A stretch of 6,549 nucleotides of DNA from Clostridia bacterium. GTDB taxonomy: Bacteria; Bacillota; Sulfobacillia; SLMV01. A program made the translations under genes and the position numbers. Below the pieces are notes generated by a model. The model worked only from the letters and a program-made list of their open reading frames with translations, did not search any database and was not told where the DNA came from. Where the stretch lies: assembly GCA_007136565.1 (NCBI GenBank), contig SLGS01000013.1:1-6549 (forward strand), in the 5' to 3' direction. This document shows, in pieces, positions 1 to 6,050 of this stretch (positions are counted from its first letter, which is position 1; each line of letters opens with the position of its first letter).

Positions 1-459
1 CGTACCAATATCGATCCCCATCTGGCGGACTTCCTCGGCGCTATCCGCGCCGACGTCTATAAACATTTGTTCCGCTTCGGGTACCCGGCGTTTCTCTTCG
101 GCGGTCTGATAGTGACCGGGCTTCACCCCGATGATCCCCGGATGATCTCCCACCCACACCTTGCGACCGACCAAGAGGGAATCCAGGACTCCCCCGACTT
201 TTTCAAAACGCATAAAACCTTCGGGGTCCACGTATCGCACGACGGCACCCAACTGGTCTGAGTGCGCGGCCAGCATGAACTTGGGCCCGGGGCGTGAGCC
301 ACGGCGTACGGCGAATAAGTTGCCCATGGTGTCGACGAAGATTTCGTCGGCCGAAGGGGCGAGTTCATCCCTAAGAAACTCAACGACTCGTCCTTCGTGC
401 CCGGATATCCCGGGGATTGCCATCAGCGCGGCGGTCTTTTCCCGCAATGCTTCTTTCAT
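1..459 (-). CDS. M42-family metallo-aminopeptidase (glutamyl aminopeptidase / endoglucanase M-like), N-terminal part
   Basis: The reading frame stays open from an ATG at 459 down to base 1, giving 153 residues with no stop; the C-terminal half lies outside the window. M42 enzymes are cytosolic, usually cobalt- or zinc-dependent aminopeptidases that often form tetrahedral dodecamers and trim short peptides. Visible family features are the N-terminal IPGISGHEG stretch (residues 15-23), the DTMGNLFA strand (43-50), the first metal-site motif AAHSDQLG with His66 and Asp68 (64-71), a V-x-x-x-DPEGF strand, KVGG, a GxIGVKPGHYQ segment and the IDVGADS-x-EE motif near 138-146. The remaining metal ligands and the catalytic Glu are expected beyond the left edge. 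The start is fixed by a GGGAGGA ribosome site six bases upstream. It is transcribed divergently from the MarR-MATE operon. The exact substrate cannot be told, since annotations in this family mix aminopeptidase and cellulase names; the peptidase role is more likely. Confidence 0.9.
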   Translation of the reverse strand, partial: MKEALREKTAALMAIPGISGHEGRVVEFLRDELAPSADEIFVDTMGNLFAVRRGSRPGPKFMLAAHSDQLGAVVRYVDPEGFMRFEKVGGVLDSLLVGRKVWVGDHPGIIGVKPGHYQTAEEKRRVPEAEQMFIDVGADSAEEVRQMGIDIGT

Positions 460-465
460 GTGTTT

Positions 466-472
466 TCCTCCC
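466..472 (-). promoter_or_regulatory. Ribosome binding site of the M42 peptidase
   Basis: On the minus strand this reads GGGAGGA, six bases before the ATG at 459. It is a strong Shine-Dalgarno match and settles that start. Confidence 0.8.
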
Positions 473-485
473 ATAGGTTATGATG

Positions 486-517
486 TACATTGGCACCTTT
501 CGCTTCCGCCCAATGTA
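486..517. repeat. Inverted repeat in the divergent M42/MarR promoter region (possible operator)
   Basis: TACATTGG at 486-493 is matched exactly by its reverse complement CCAATGTA at 510-517, with a 16-base spacer between them. It lies between the two divergent genes, about 15 bases upstream of the predicted -35 box of the MarR gene and close to the M42 ribosome site. The half-site spacing of about 24 bases centre to centre (just over two helical turns) would suit a dimeric regulator or a pair of dimers. Known MarR boxes usually have closer half sites, so the binding protein, if any, is not known. Confidence 0.4.
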
Positions 518-531
518 ACCCTGCGGAGGGG

Positions 532-560
532 TTGCGGAGAGTGGGGCAATGAATTATATT
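532..560 (+). promoter_or_regulatory. Sigma70-like promoter for the marR-MATE operon
   Basis: TTGCGG at 532-537 (three of six matches to the -35 consensus) and TATATT at 555-560 (five of six matches to the -10 consensus) are separated by exactly 17 bases. Transcription would start near 567, giving a leader of about 35 bases before the TTG start at 602. If the host were archaeal, the same AT-rich block could instead be read as a TATA box. Confidence 0.55.
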
Positions 561-566
561 GGCTAC

Positions 567-574
567 AAATATTT
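567..574. promoter_or_regulatory. AT-rich palindrome at the predicted transcription start (candidate MarR autoregulation site)
   Basis: AAATATTT at 567-574 is a perfect 8-base palindrome just after the -10 box, and is followed by a TTGCAA palindrome at 576-581. A repressor bound here would block initiation, which is where many MarR proteins act on their own operon. This is inferred from position and symmetry only; short AT palindromes also arise by chance. Confidence 0.25.
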
Positions 575-586
575 CTTGCAAAGGTT

Positions 587-593
587 AGGGGAG
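587..593 (+). promoter_or_regulatory. Ribosome binding site deciding the TTG start of the MarR gene
   Basis: AGGGGAG lies eight bases before the TTG at 602. Upstream in-frame codons as far as 161 would run back through the promoter and into the M42 gene, so this site picks out the true start. Confidence 0.65.
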
Positions 594-601
594 CCCACGT
601 C

Positions 602-1051
602 TTGAAAACGGGTGATCGCGTCAGGGAATTGGATCGACAGATGTCGATGATCGGGCGATATTTCGCCAATGCGCGAAGGGGATTTCGGGACAGCGATATG
701 ACCGGTCCCCAGTTTTTCTTGCTGAGAACACTGAGGGATGAGGGCCCCAGGACCATCTGTCGCCTAGCCGATAGTATGTTCCTGAACCAGGCCACGGTAT
801 CCAACTTGGTGATTCCCCTCGATGAGCGGGGATACGTGGTGAAAGAACGCGATACTTCGGATCGGCGCCTGATACGGGTAGCCATAACCTCGGATGGAGT
901 GACAGCGCTCGAGGGAATTGAGAGAGACCGTTTCGACAGGCTGGAAAACCTATTGTCCGGGGTAAACTCCGGTGACCTGGACGAGATCTTGCGGATCATG
1001 AAGGTGATTACTTCTTCTTTGGGCAGCGAGAATCCCGGGGAGGGGGTTTGA
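602..1051 (+). CDS. MarR-family winged-helix transcriptional regulator
   Basis: This 149-residue protein has the usual size of MarR regulators, which act as cytosolic homodimers and usually repress nearby efflux or detoxification genes until a ligand binds. The winged helix spans about residues 34-99. It includes TGPQFFLLRTL (34-44), a helix-turn-helix with recognition helix near 62-73 (NQATVSNLVIPL), ERGYVVKERD (75-84), and the wing signature DTSDRRLIRVAIT with DRR at 87-89. N- and C-terminal helices (about 5-28 and 100-140) would form the dimer interface. There is one cysteine, Cys53, at the start of the HTH region; redox sensing through it is possible but unproven. The TTG start is chosen because of its ribosome site and the normal family length; ATG at 641 is a weaker alternative. 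The stop lies one base before the MATE start, so the regulator almost certainly controls the pump and itself. Confidence 0.9.
   Translation: MKTGDRVRELDRQMSMIGRYFANARRGFRDSDMTGPQFFLLRTLRDEGPRTICRLADSMFLNQATVSNLVIPLDERGYVVKERDTSDRRLIRVAITSDGVTALEGIERDRFDRLENLLSGVNSGDLDEILRIMKVITSSLGSENPGEGV
1037..1046 (+). promoter_or_regulatory. Ribosome binding site of the MATE gene, inside the end of the MarR gene
   Basis: GGGGAGGGGG lies in the last MarR codons and six bases before the GTG at 1053. Its place inside the upstream reading frame suggests translational coupling of regulator and pump. Confidence 0.7.
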
Positions 1052-1052
1052 C

Positions 1053-2468
1053 GTGGCCAGTCCCCTGGAGGAATCCTCCAATCCGAAGAATAAGCCGAGG
1101 GTAAATCTGACCAGTGGTTCCATCGCTGTATCCCTGTTCACGCTGGCCTGGCCCGTGGTACTTAGCAACTTGCTGCAAACGGTGTACAATCTCGCGGATA
1201 CCTACTGGGTGGGCGGCTTGGGGGCTGACGCCGTGGCCGCCATATCGGTGGGATTCCCCGTCGTCTTCTTGTTCATTTCCCTCGGCGGAGGATTGGTGAT
1301 CGCCGGAACCACCCTGGTGGCGCAGAACGTGGGCGCTGGCAGGGACAACGCTGCGGATTACACGACTTCCCAAACCCTGGGGTTCGTCGGGATAGTTTCA
1401 TTGTGCTTGGCGATACTGGGCTTTTTCTTTTCCGAATCGGTGGTCCGGCTGATGGGGCCGGAACCGGCGGTGATCGAGGTGGCCGTGGTGTACCTCAAGA
1501 TCTGGTTCGCCGGGGTGCCCTTCGTTTTCGGTTTCTTCGTATTCCAGGCTTTGATGCGGGGCTCGGGTAATACGGTGAGCCCCATGCGCATCATGGTCGC
1601 CTCCACCTTGCTGAACATAATCCTCGACCCCTTCCTGATCTATGGTTGGGGACCCTTCCCGGCCATGGGGGTCCCGGGTGCGGCAGTGGCAACGGTGTTC
1701 TCCCGGGGGCTGGCGACCATTTTTGGTATGGCGATACTTTTCAAGGGAACGATGGGATTGAAGGCCAAGATCGCGGATCTGTGGCCGCGCTGGGAGACGA
1801 TTCGTTCGATACTCTCCATCGGGGGACCGGCTGCCATCGAACAATCCTCCAGGGCGATAGGGATGACCGCCATGACCGCCGTCGTAGCTGCATATGGCAC
1901 GCCCGCCCTGGCAGCCTTCGGCATCGGCAACAGGGTGATCTCCGTGGTCTTCATGCCGAGTATGGGTTTTGCCGAATCCACCACCGCTATGGTGGGACAG
2001 AATCTCGGGGCGGGGTTGCCCGATAGGGCGGAGCGGGCGACCTGGATCGGGGCGGGATCGATGATGGGTATCCTCACTGCCTTGGGAGCCTTGATCTACC
2101 TCGCCGCAGAGCACGTAGGGGGCATTTTCCTGCCCGCCGATGATGTGCAAGCCTTGCTCCATACCGCGACCTATCTGCGGATCGCGGCCTTCAGTTTCGG
2201 CTTCATCGGAGTGATGAACGTCGTAAACGGAGCCTTCAGGGGAGCGGGCAAGACCGCCGTGGCCATGACTTTTTCGATTATAACGCTCATCGGTCTCCGG
2301 GTGCCGTTATCCTACTCGCTGGCTGGATTCACTTCCCTGGGCACCCACGGGTTGTGGTGGGGAGTGTTCCTCAGCAACGTGATCGGTGGTATCCTGGCCA
2401 CCGCGTGGTTCCGCCGAGGCGGGTGGAAACAGCGATTGATCGAAGACGAACCCGTCCCCGGGGGGTGA
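1053..2468 (+). CDS. MATE-family multidrug/toxin efflux transporter
   Basis: This 471-residue inner-membrane protein matches the normal length and the twelve-helix, two-lobe plan of MATE antiporters, which expel cationic or other toxic compounds using a Na+ or H+ gradient. The N lobe starts with LTSGSIAVSLFTLAWPVVLSN and then YNLADTYWVG (45-54), whose Asp49 is a candidate for the conserved acidic coupling residue of helix 1. It continues with AQNVGAG (90-96), ALMRGSGN (166-173) and the NIILDPFLIYG motif (188-198), followed by PFPAMGVPGAAVAT. The C lobe repeats the pattern with GGPAAIEQ (257-264), GQNLGAGLPDRAERA (315-329), NGAFRGAGKT (392-401) and the LRVPLSY segment (415-421). The GTG start has a strong ribosome site. 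It is the second gene of an operon with the MarR regulator, one base apart. The stop codon lies in the loop of a GC-rich hairpin, and the gene converges on the copper ATPase gene with 15 bases between. The substrate cannot be predicted. Confidence 0.93.
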   Translation: MASPLEESSNPKNKPRVNLTSGSIAVSLFTLAWPVVLSNLLQTVYNLADTYWVGGLGADAVAAISVGFPVVFLFISLGGGLVIAGTTLVAQNVGAGRDNAADYTTSQTLGFVGIVSLCLAILGFFFSESVVRLMGPEPAVIEVAVVYLKIWFAGVPFVFGFFVFQALMRGSGNTVSPMRIMVASTLLNIILDPFLIYGWGPFPAMGVPGAAVATVFSRGLATIFGMAILFKGTMGLKAKIADLWPRWETIRSILSIGGPAAIEQSSRAIGMTAMTAVVAAYGTPALAAFGIGNRVISVVFMPSMGFAESTTAMVGQNLGAGLPDRAERATWIGAGSMMGILTALGALIYLAAEHVGGIFLPADDVQALLHTATYLRIAAFSFGFIGVMNVVNGAFRGAGKTAVAMTFSIITLIGLRVPLSYSLAGFTSLGTHGLWWGVFLSNVIGGILATAWFRRGGWKQRLIEDEPVPGG

Positions 2469-2479
2469 ACCCGGGGACG
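2453..2479. terminator. GC-rich hairpin at the MATE/copA convergent junction (probable bidirectional terminator)
   Basis: CGTCCCCGGG at 2453-2462 pairs perfectly with CCCGGGGACG at 2470-2479, a 10-base-pair stem with a seven-base loop that contains the MATE stop codon. There is no run of T after it in either direction, so it is not a textbook intrinsic terminator. Its position between two converging genes supports a terminator or 3'-end-stabilising role. Confidence 0.55.
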
Positions 2480-2483
2480 TCCT

Positions 2484-4961
2484 TCACTTATCGCCAGGAG
2501 GGGTGAACCCCACCTTGGCTCGATGCAGCAGGTTCGCATTCGTGACCACCGACACGGAGCTCAAGGCCATGGCGGCCTCGGCGATGACCGGGTGAAGCAG
2601 TCCCGCTATCGCTATGGGTATGGCGACCAGGTTATAGATGGATGCCCAAAACAGGTTCTGGCGTATCTTGCGGAAGGTTGCCCGGCTCACGTTGACCGCG
2701 GCCACCACCGACGACAAATCCCCCGAGACCAGGGTTATGTCCGAAGATTCGATGGCGATGTCGGTACCCGTCCCGATGGCTATACCCACGTCGGCCTGGG
2801 CGAGGGCGGGAGCGTCGTTGATACCGTCACCCACCATGGCGACTTTCCCAAATTCCCTCTGGAGATCTTTTACCGCCTCGACCTTGCCGTCGGGCAATAC
2901 CTCCGCGAGGACTCTATCGATGCCCACCTCCGAAGCCACTGCCTCGGCCGTGAGTCGATTGTCACCTGTTATCATGGCCAGCTGGAAGCCCTGGCGAGAC
3001 AACTCCGCGAGCGCTGCCCTGGAATCATCCTTCAGGGTGTCCGCCACGGCTACGAGGCCGACGACCCGATCCTGGAGTGCGACCAACATCGCGGTACGCC
3101 CCATGCCCTCCAACTCTTCCTTTTTCTGCTCGAGGTCTTCGGGCAGGTCGATGCCCGATTCCTCGAGCAGTTCCCGGGTCCCAACTAGAACGGTCTCATC
3201 GTCCACGGTGGCTCGGACTCCACGCCCGACGACCGCCGCGAAGTCGGATGCTTCCGAGGGTTGCATTTCGCGTCGGGTGGCCTCCCTGACGATGGCCCTG
3301 CCCAGGGGATGCTCGGACCCCGCCTCGGCCGCTGCGGCCAGGGTTAGGAGCGCGTCCTCATCGAGATCCGAGGAGGTGATGATATCGGTGACCTCGGGTG
3401 CTCCCCGGGTTACTGTCCCCGTTTTGTCGAAGATGATGGCCCGTACTTCCCTCATGGTCTGGATGGCCTCTCCGTGGCGGATGAGGATCCCGTGCTCGGC
3501 TCCCTTGCCGGAACCGACCATGAGGGCGGTCGGAGTAGCCAGGCCCAGGGCGCAAGGGCACGCTATGACCAGGGTTGCCACGGTGGCCGAGAGGGCCAGG
3601 GTGTAGGGTCCCAGGTCGGGGTTGATCCACGGCAGGAAACCCGAGCCCCAAACCGCGATGGAGTGCAGGACGTCGGGGAATATGAGCCAGGTTACGAAGG
3701 TAAGGGCCGCCACCACGAGTATCGTCGGCACGAAGACGGCGGTTATCCTGTCCGCCAGGGCCTGGATGGGTACCCTCGTCCCCTGGGCTTCTTCCACCAG
3801 GCGTACCACCTGGGATAGGAATGTGTCGTCGCCGACTCGAGTGGCGCTAACCCGAACGTATCCCTCGAGGTTCATCGTGCTCCCTATTACTTCGTCGTCC
3901 ACGTCGCGACGAACCGGCATGGACTCGCCGGTTGCCATCGATTGATCCACGGACGTACTCCCGTACGTTATCGTGCCGTCGGTGGGAATCTTCTCGCCCG
4001 GTCTGACGACCATGACGTCTCCGGGGGTCAATTCCTCAACCGGTATTTCCCTTTCCTCGCCATCGACGAGCACGCGTGCGGTCTTCGCCTCCAGCTCGAG
4101 GAGTTTCTTGATGGCTTGGGAGGCTCGTCCTCGAGCCCGGGCCTCGATGGCTCGCCCGGTGACGTGGAAGGCCATTATCATGCCGCCCACGCCGGCGTAG
4201 TTGGCGATGCCGGTAACGAAACTCAGAGGCCCCGTCAGCAAAGAGATCCCGGTGCCCAAGAAGATGAGGACGTCCATGTTTGCGGTGCGATGCCGGATGG
4301 CGTTTAGAGCCGACTTCAGGGTTACCCATCCCGGATAGAAGATCACGATGGATGCGAGGATGATGACTCCCACGTTATGAACCAGGTGGTTGGGCCACAT
4401 GATTCCCCAAATCATCTCCGGAACCATCCACAAAATGATCGGGATGGTAAGGGCCCACGCCACCAAGACGTTTCGGGAGTGGACGGCGAGTTTTTCCTCT
4501 TCATCCTCATCCCGGCTCCTGCGGGACGAGGTAGAGGTCACCGTATATCCCGTGGATTCCACCGCCGCTCGCAGTTGTTCAATATCCGTTTGCGAGGGAT
4601 CGAAGCGGATAATGGCTTTCTCCGATGATAGATCCACCGATGCACTCTCGACCCCCGGTGTTCGCCGCAATGTGGCTTCGACCGATCCGGCGCAAGCGAC
4701 ACATGTCATCCCGCCTATGCCTATGTGCACCCTCTCGACGGGTTTCTTGATGTCGTAGCCGGCTCGGCGAACCACCTCGTGGATACCCTCGATATCGATG
4801 ATATCCGGATCGTAGGTGACCGAGGCCGAGTCCGTGGCCAAATTGACCGAGGCTTCAATTACGCCCTCTTCGGCCGATAAAGCTCGTTCCACGGCGCCCA
4901 CGCAGGCTGCGCAGGTCATACCCTCTATGCGAATTCCCTTGGTTTCACTTCCATTTTTCAA
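2484..4961 (-). CDS. copA: Copper-exporting P1B-type ATPase, CopA-like
   Basis: This 825-residue membrane pump carries a complete set of Cu(I)-ATPase motifs and should expel cytosolic Cu(I) with ATP hydrolysis. Two heavy-metal-associated domains come first, with GMTCAAC (14-20) and GMTCVAC (84-90), followed by a charged linker (about 146-158). Membrane helices lie near 164-183, 194-209, 231-251, 254-270, 405-427, 453-479, 768-788 and 791-809. The actuator loop holds TGES (344-347), helix 6 the CPC metal site (468-470), and the catalytic loop DKTGT with phosphorylated Asp512, HP (551-552), GDN (666-668) and GDGINDAP (711-718). The YN pair (776-777) and MALSS (798-802) are the helix 7 and 8 marks of the Cu(I) subgroup. 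The start is TTG with an upstream AGAGGAG site. The wording around 262-290 and 379-402 recalls archaeal CopA proteins, from memory only. No copper chaperone or CsoR/CueR-type regulator gene is adjacent. The C-terminal tail PPGDK overlaps a hairpin. Confidence 0.96.
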   Translation of the reverse strand: MKNGSETKGIRIEGMTCAACVGAVERALSAEEGVIEASVNLATDSASVTYDPDIIDIEGIHEVVRRAGYDIKKPVERVHIGIGGMTCVACAGSVEATLRRTPGVESASVDLSSEKAIIRFDPSQTDIEQLRAAVESTGYTVTSTSSRRSRDEDEEEKLAVHSRNVLVAWALTIPIILWMVPEMIWGIMWPNHLVHNVGVIILASIVIFYPGWVTLKSALNAIRHRTANMDVLIFLGTGISLLTGPLSFVTGIANYAGVGGMIMAFHVTGRAIEARARGRASQAIKKLLELEAKTARVLVDGEEREIPVEELTPGDVMVVRPGEKIPTDGTITYGSTSVDQSMATGESMPVRRDVDDEVIGSTMNLEGYVRVSATRVGDDTFLSQVVRLVEEAQGTRVPIQALADRITAVFVPTILVVAALTFVTWLIFPDVLHSIAVWGSGFLPWINPDLGPYTLALSATVATLVIACPCALGLATPTALMVGSGKGAEHGILIRHGEAIQTMREVRAIIFDKTGTVTRGAPEVTDIITSSDLDEDALLTLAAAAEAGSEHPLGRAIVREATRREMQPSEASDFAAVVGRGVRATVDDETVLVGTRELLEESGIDLPEDLEQKKEELEGMGRTAMLVALQDRVVGLVAVADTLKDDSRAALAELSRQGFQLAMITGDNRLTAEAVASEVGIDRVLAEVLPDGKVEAVKDLQREFGKVAMVGDGINDAPALAQADVGIAIGTGTDIAIESSDITLVSGDLSSVVAAVNVSRATFRKIRQNLFWASIYNLVAIPIAIAGLLHPVIAEAAMALSSVSVVTNANLLHRAKVGFTPPGDK
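2494..2518. repeat. Second hairpin at the convergent junction, inside the 3' end of copA
   Basis: GGGG at 2500-2503 pairs with CCCC at 2508-2511 around a TGAA loop, and the stem extends outward with one mismatch and one bulge to 2494 and 2518. The 11-base word GGGGTGAACCC occurs both here (2500-2510) and in the first hairpin (2462-2472), 38 bases apart. For transcripts running off the MATE gene, the two hairpins form a tandem pair. For copA this one falls in coding sequence for the last residues. Confidence 0.45.
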
Positions 4962-5115
4962 GAACGAGACTCCTCTCGGTTGACTCTAGTGTGGGTTTAC
5001 CCGAAGGGGAGAGGATTAATCCGGACCCGGGGTCAACGGATTGCGGGTGGAAGGTATGATCGGGTCCGCGAGAGAAGAAAGCATGGAAAATCAGTGGAGA
5101 TATGGGGGTATTGCG
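4962..5115. other. Divergent spacer between copA and the aminotransferase gene
   Basis: This 154-base region must hold the promoters of both divergent genes. I see two short palindromes, GGATTAATCC at 5013-5022 and GACCCGGGGTC at 5024-5034, a TATGAT block at 5055-5060 that could be a -10 box for the rightward gene (without a good -35), and a TTGACT at 4980-4985 with no partner at a proper distance. No full CueR- or CsoR-type copper operator is evident. Promoter assignment here is weak. Confidence 0.35.
4970..4976 (-). promoter_or_regulatory. Ribosome binding site deciding the TTG start of copA
   Basis: The minus strand reads AGAGGAG, eight bases before the TTG at 4961. No ATG close upstream competes with it, and the protein then starts just before the first metal-binding domain. 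Confidence 0.65.
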
Positions 5116-5973
5116 ATGGGGGAGCTGGCGTATCTGAACGGAAACTACATGCCGATCGAGTGTGCGAAAATCCCCGTGGAGGACAGGGGATTGCAGTTCG
5201 GAGACAGTCTTTACGAAGTCATAAGATTATACGGAGGTGCTCCCTTCAGGGCGGGAGGGCACCTCGAGAGGATGCGCGCCGGAGCCCGCGTAGTAGGATT
5301 GCCCGAAGATTGCATCGACGTACTCCCCGAGGTAGTGGAAGAGCTGGCCCGGAGATCCGGGTTTGGGGATGCCTTCGTGTATATTCAGGTGACGAGGGGA
5401 GTATGCCCGAGGATTCATGCCTTCCCCTCGGGCCTGCAGCCCACCGTCATAGGGACGGTAAGGCCCTTTGATCGTCTACCGGAGGAATTGTACGTGGAGG
5501 GGGCCACGGCGTACGCGGAGCCCGATATTCGCTGGGGTAGGAGAGACGTAAAGGCCACGACGTTGTTGCCGAACATCCTCGCCGCAACGCGAGTTGCCCG
5601 AAAAGGAGGTTACGATGCGGTACTCGTCGAGGAAGACGGTACCATAACCGAAGGTACCGTCAGTAATCTGTTTGCGGTCATCGATGGTATCCTGAGGACT
5701 CACCCCGTCGGAGAACGTATCCTTTCGGGAATAACCCGGGCGGCCGTCATCGAGGCGGCGAGTAATAAGGGCGTAGAAGTGCTGGAGGAATCCTTCCGGA
5801 TCCAAGATCTCGACCGGGCGACGGAACTCTTTTTCACCAATACCTACTGCGAGGTATTGCCCGTGGTCCGGGTCGATGATCACGTCGTAGGGGAGGGCGC
5901 GCCCGGGCCCGTATCGCGGACACTCCTCGAGGGATTCCGGGATATCGTGCGACGAGAAACGGGCAGTGCCTGA
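5116..5973 (+). CDS. dat: Class IV PLP-dependent aminotransferase, probable D-amino-acid aminotransferase
   Basis: This 285-residue protein has the length of fold-type IV transaminases. D-amino-acid aminotransferase moves the amino group between D-amino acids and 2-oxo acids in the cytosol, for example making D-glutamate for the cell wall or breaking down D-amino acids. Visible marks are YLNGNYMPIE at the start, EDRGLQFGDSLYEVIR (22-37) with Tyr33, RGVCPRIHAFP (94-104) whose Arg99-x-His101 matches the carboxylate-binding R-x-H pair of D-amino-acid aminotransferases, the PLP lysine Lys146 in DVKATTLLPNILA, EGTVSNLF with Glu179 (179-186), SGITR (204-208) and the NTYCEVLPV strand (242-250). The R-x-H pair favours the D-enzyme over branched-chain aminotransferase or aminodeoxychorismate lyase. 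The ATG at 5116 is chosen because family members begin shortly before the first strand. It has only a weak GGGGG site seven bases upstream, and ATG 5083 (11 residues longer) remains possible. It converges on a deacylase gene of likely related function. Confidence 0.88.
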   Translation: MGELAYLNGNYMPIECAKIPVEDRGLQFGDSLYEVIRLYGGAPFRAGGHLERMRAGARVVGLPEDCIDVLPEVVEELARRSGFGDAFVYIQVTRGVCPRIHAFPSGLQPTVIGTVRPFDRLPEELYVEGATAYAEPDIRWGRRDVKATTLLPNILAATRVARKGGYDAVLVEEDGTITEGTVSNLFAVIDGILRTHPVGERILSGITRAAVIEAASNKGVEVLEESFRIQDLDRATELFFTNTYCEVLPVVRVDDHVVGEGAPGPVSRTLLEGFRDIVRRETGSA

Positions 5974-6017
5974 GCCTTTGTGTCCGCGGTTTCAACCCTA
6001 AGCGACCATCTGGATGG

Positions 6018-6043
6018 GGGTCCCGCCGGTGCCGGCGGGACCC
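6018..6043. terminator. Perfect 12-base-arm palindrome between convergent genes (probable bidirectional terminator)
   Basis: GGGTCCCGCCGG at 6018-6029 is followed, after TG, by its exact reverse complement CCGGCGGGACCC at 6032-6043. In RNA, about 11 pairs with a four-base loop would form a very stable hairpin. It lies 44 bases after the aminotransferase stop and seven bases after the deacylase stop on the other strand. Neither side has a T run. A smaller inverted repeat, CCATC-TG-GATGG, abuts it at 6007-6018. Confidence 0.6.
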
Positions 6044-6050
6044 GGGATTC

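Noticed and set aside
161..601. Long upstream in-frame extension of the MarR reading frame back to 161
   Set aside because: It would run through the M42 gene in antisense and through the promoter. The protein would be twice the normal MarR length with no family similarity in the added part, and a good ribosome site marks the TTG at 602.
1398..2162. 254-codon open frame on the minus strand opposite the MATE gene
   Set aside because: Its translation is rich in His, Gly, Arg and Pro with no recognisable domain, as expected for an antisense shadow of a membrane-protein gene.
2638..3606. 322-codon open frame on the plus strand opposite copA
   Set aside because: It lies fully antisense to well-conserved P-type ATPase motifs, and its Ser/Arg-rich low-complexity translation is typical of a GC-rich shadow frame.
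5047..5055. GGAAGGT-like word resembling a CueR half-site
   Set aside because: There is no partner half-site at the proper distance, so it is likely a chance match.
5100..5111. ATATGGGGGTAT, resembling half of a CsoR-type copper operator
   Set aside because: Only one half-site is present, and it overlaps the likely ribosome site of the aminotransferase gene, far from the copA start.
5041..5115. Earlier start codons (TTG 5041, ATG 5056, ATG 5083) for the aminotransferase
   Set aside because: The family usually begins a few residues before the first strand (YLNG), the added residues show no domain, and a possible -10 box at 5055-5060 would lie inside the longest versions. ATG 5083 is kept only as a weak alternative.
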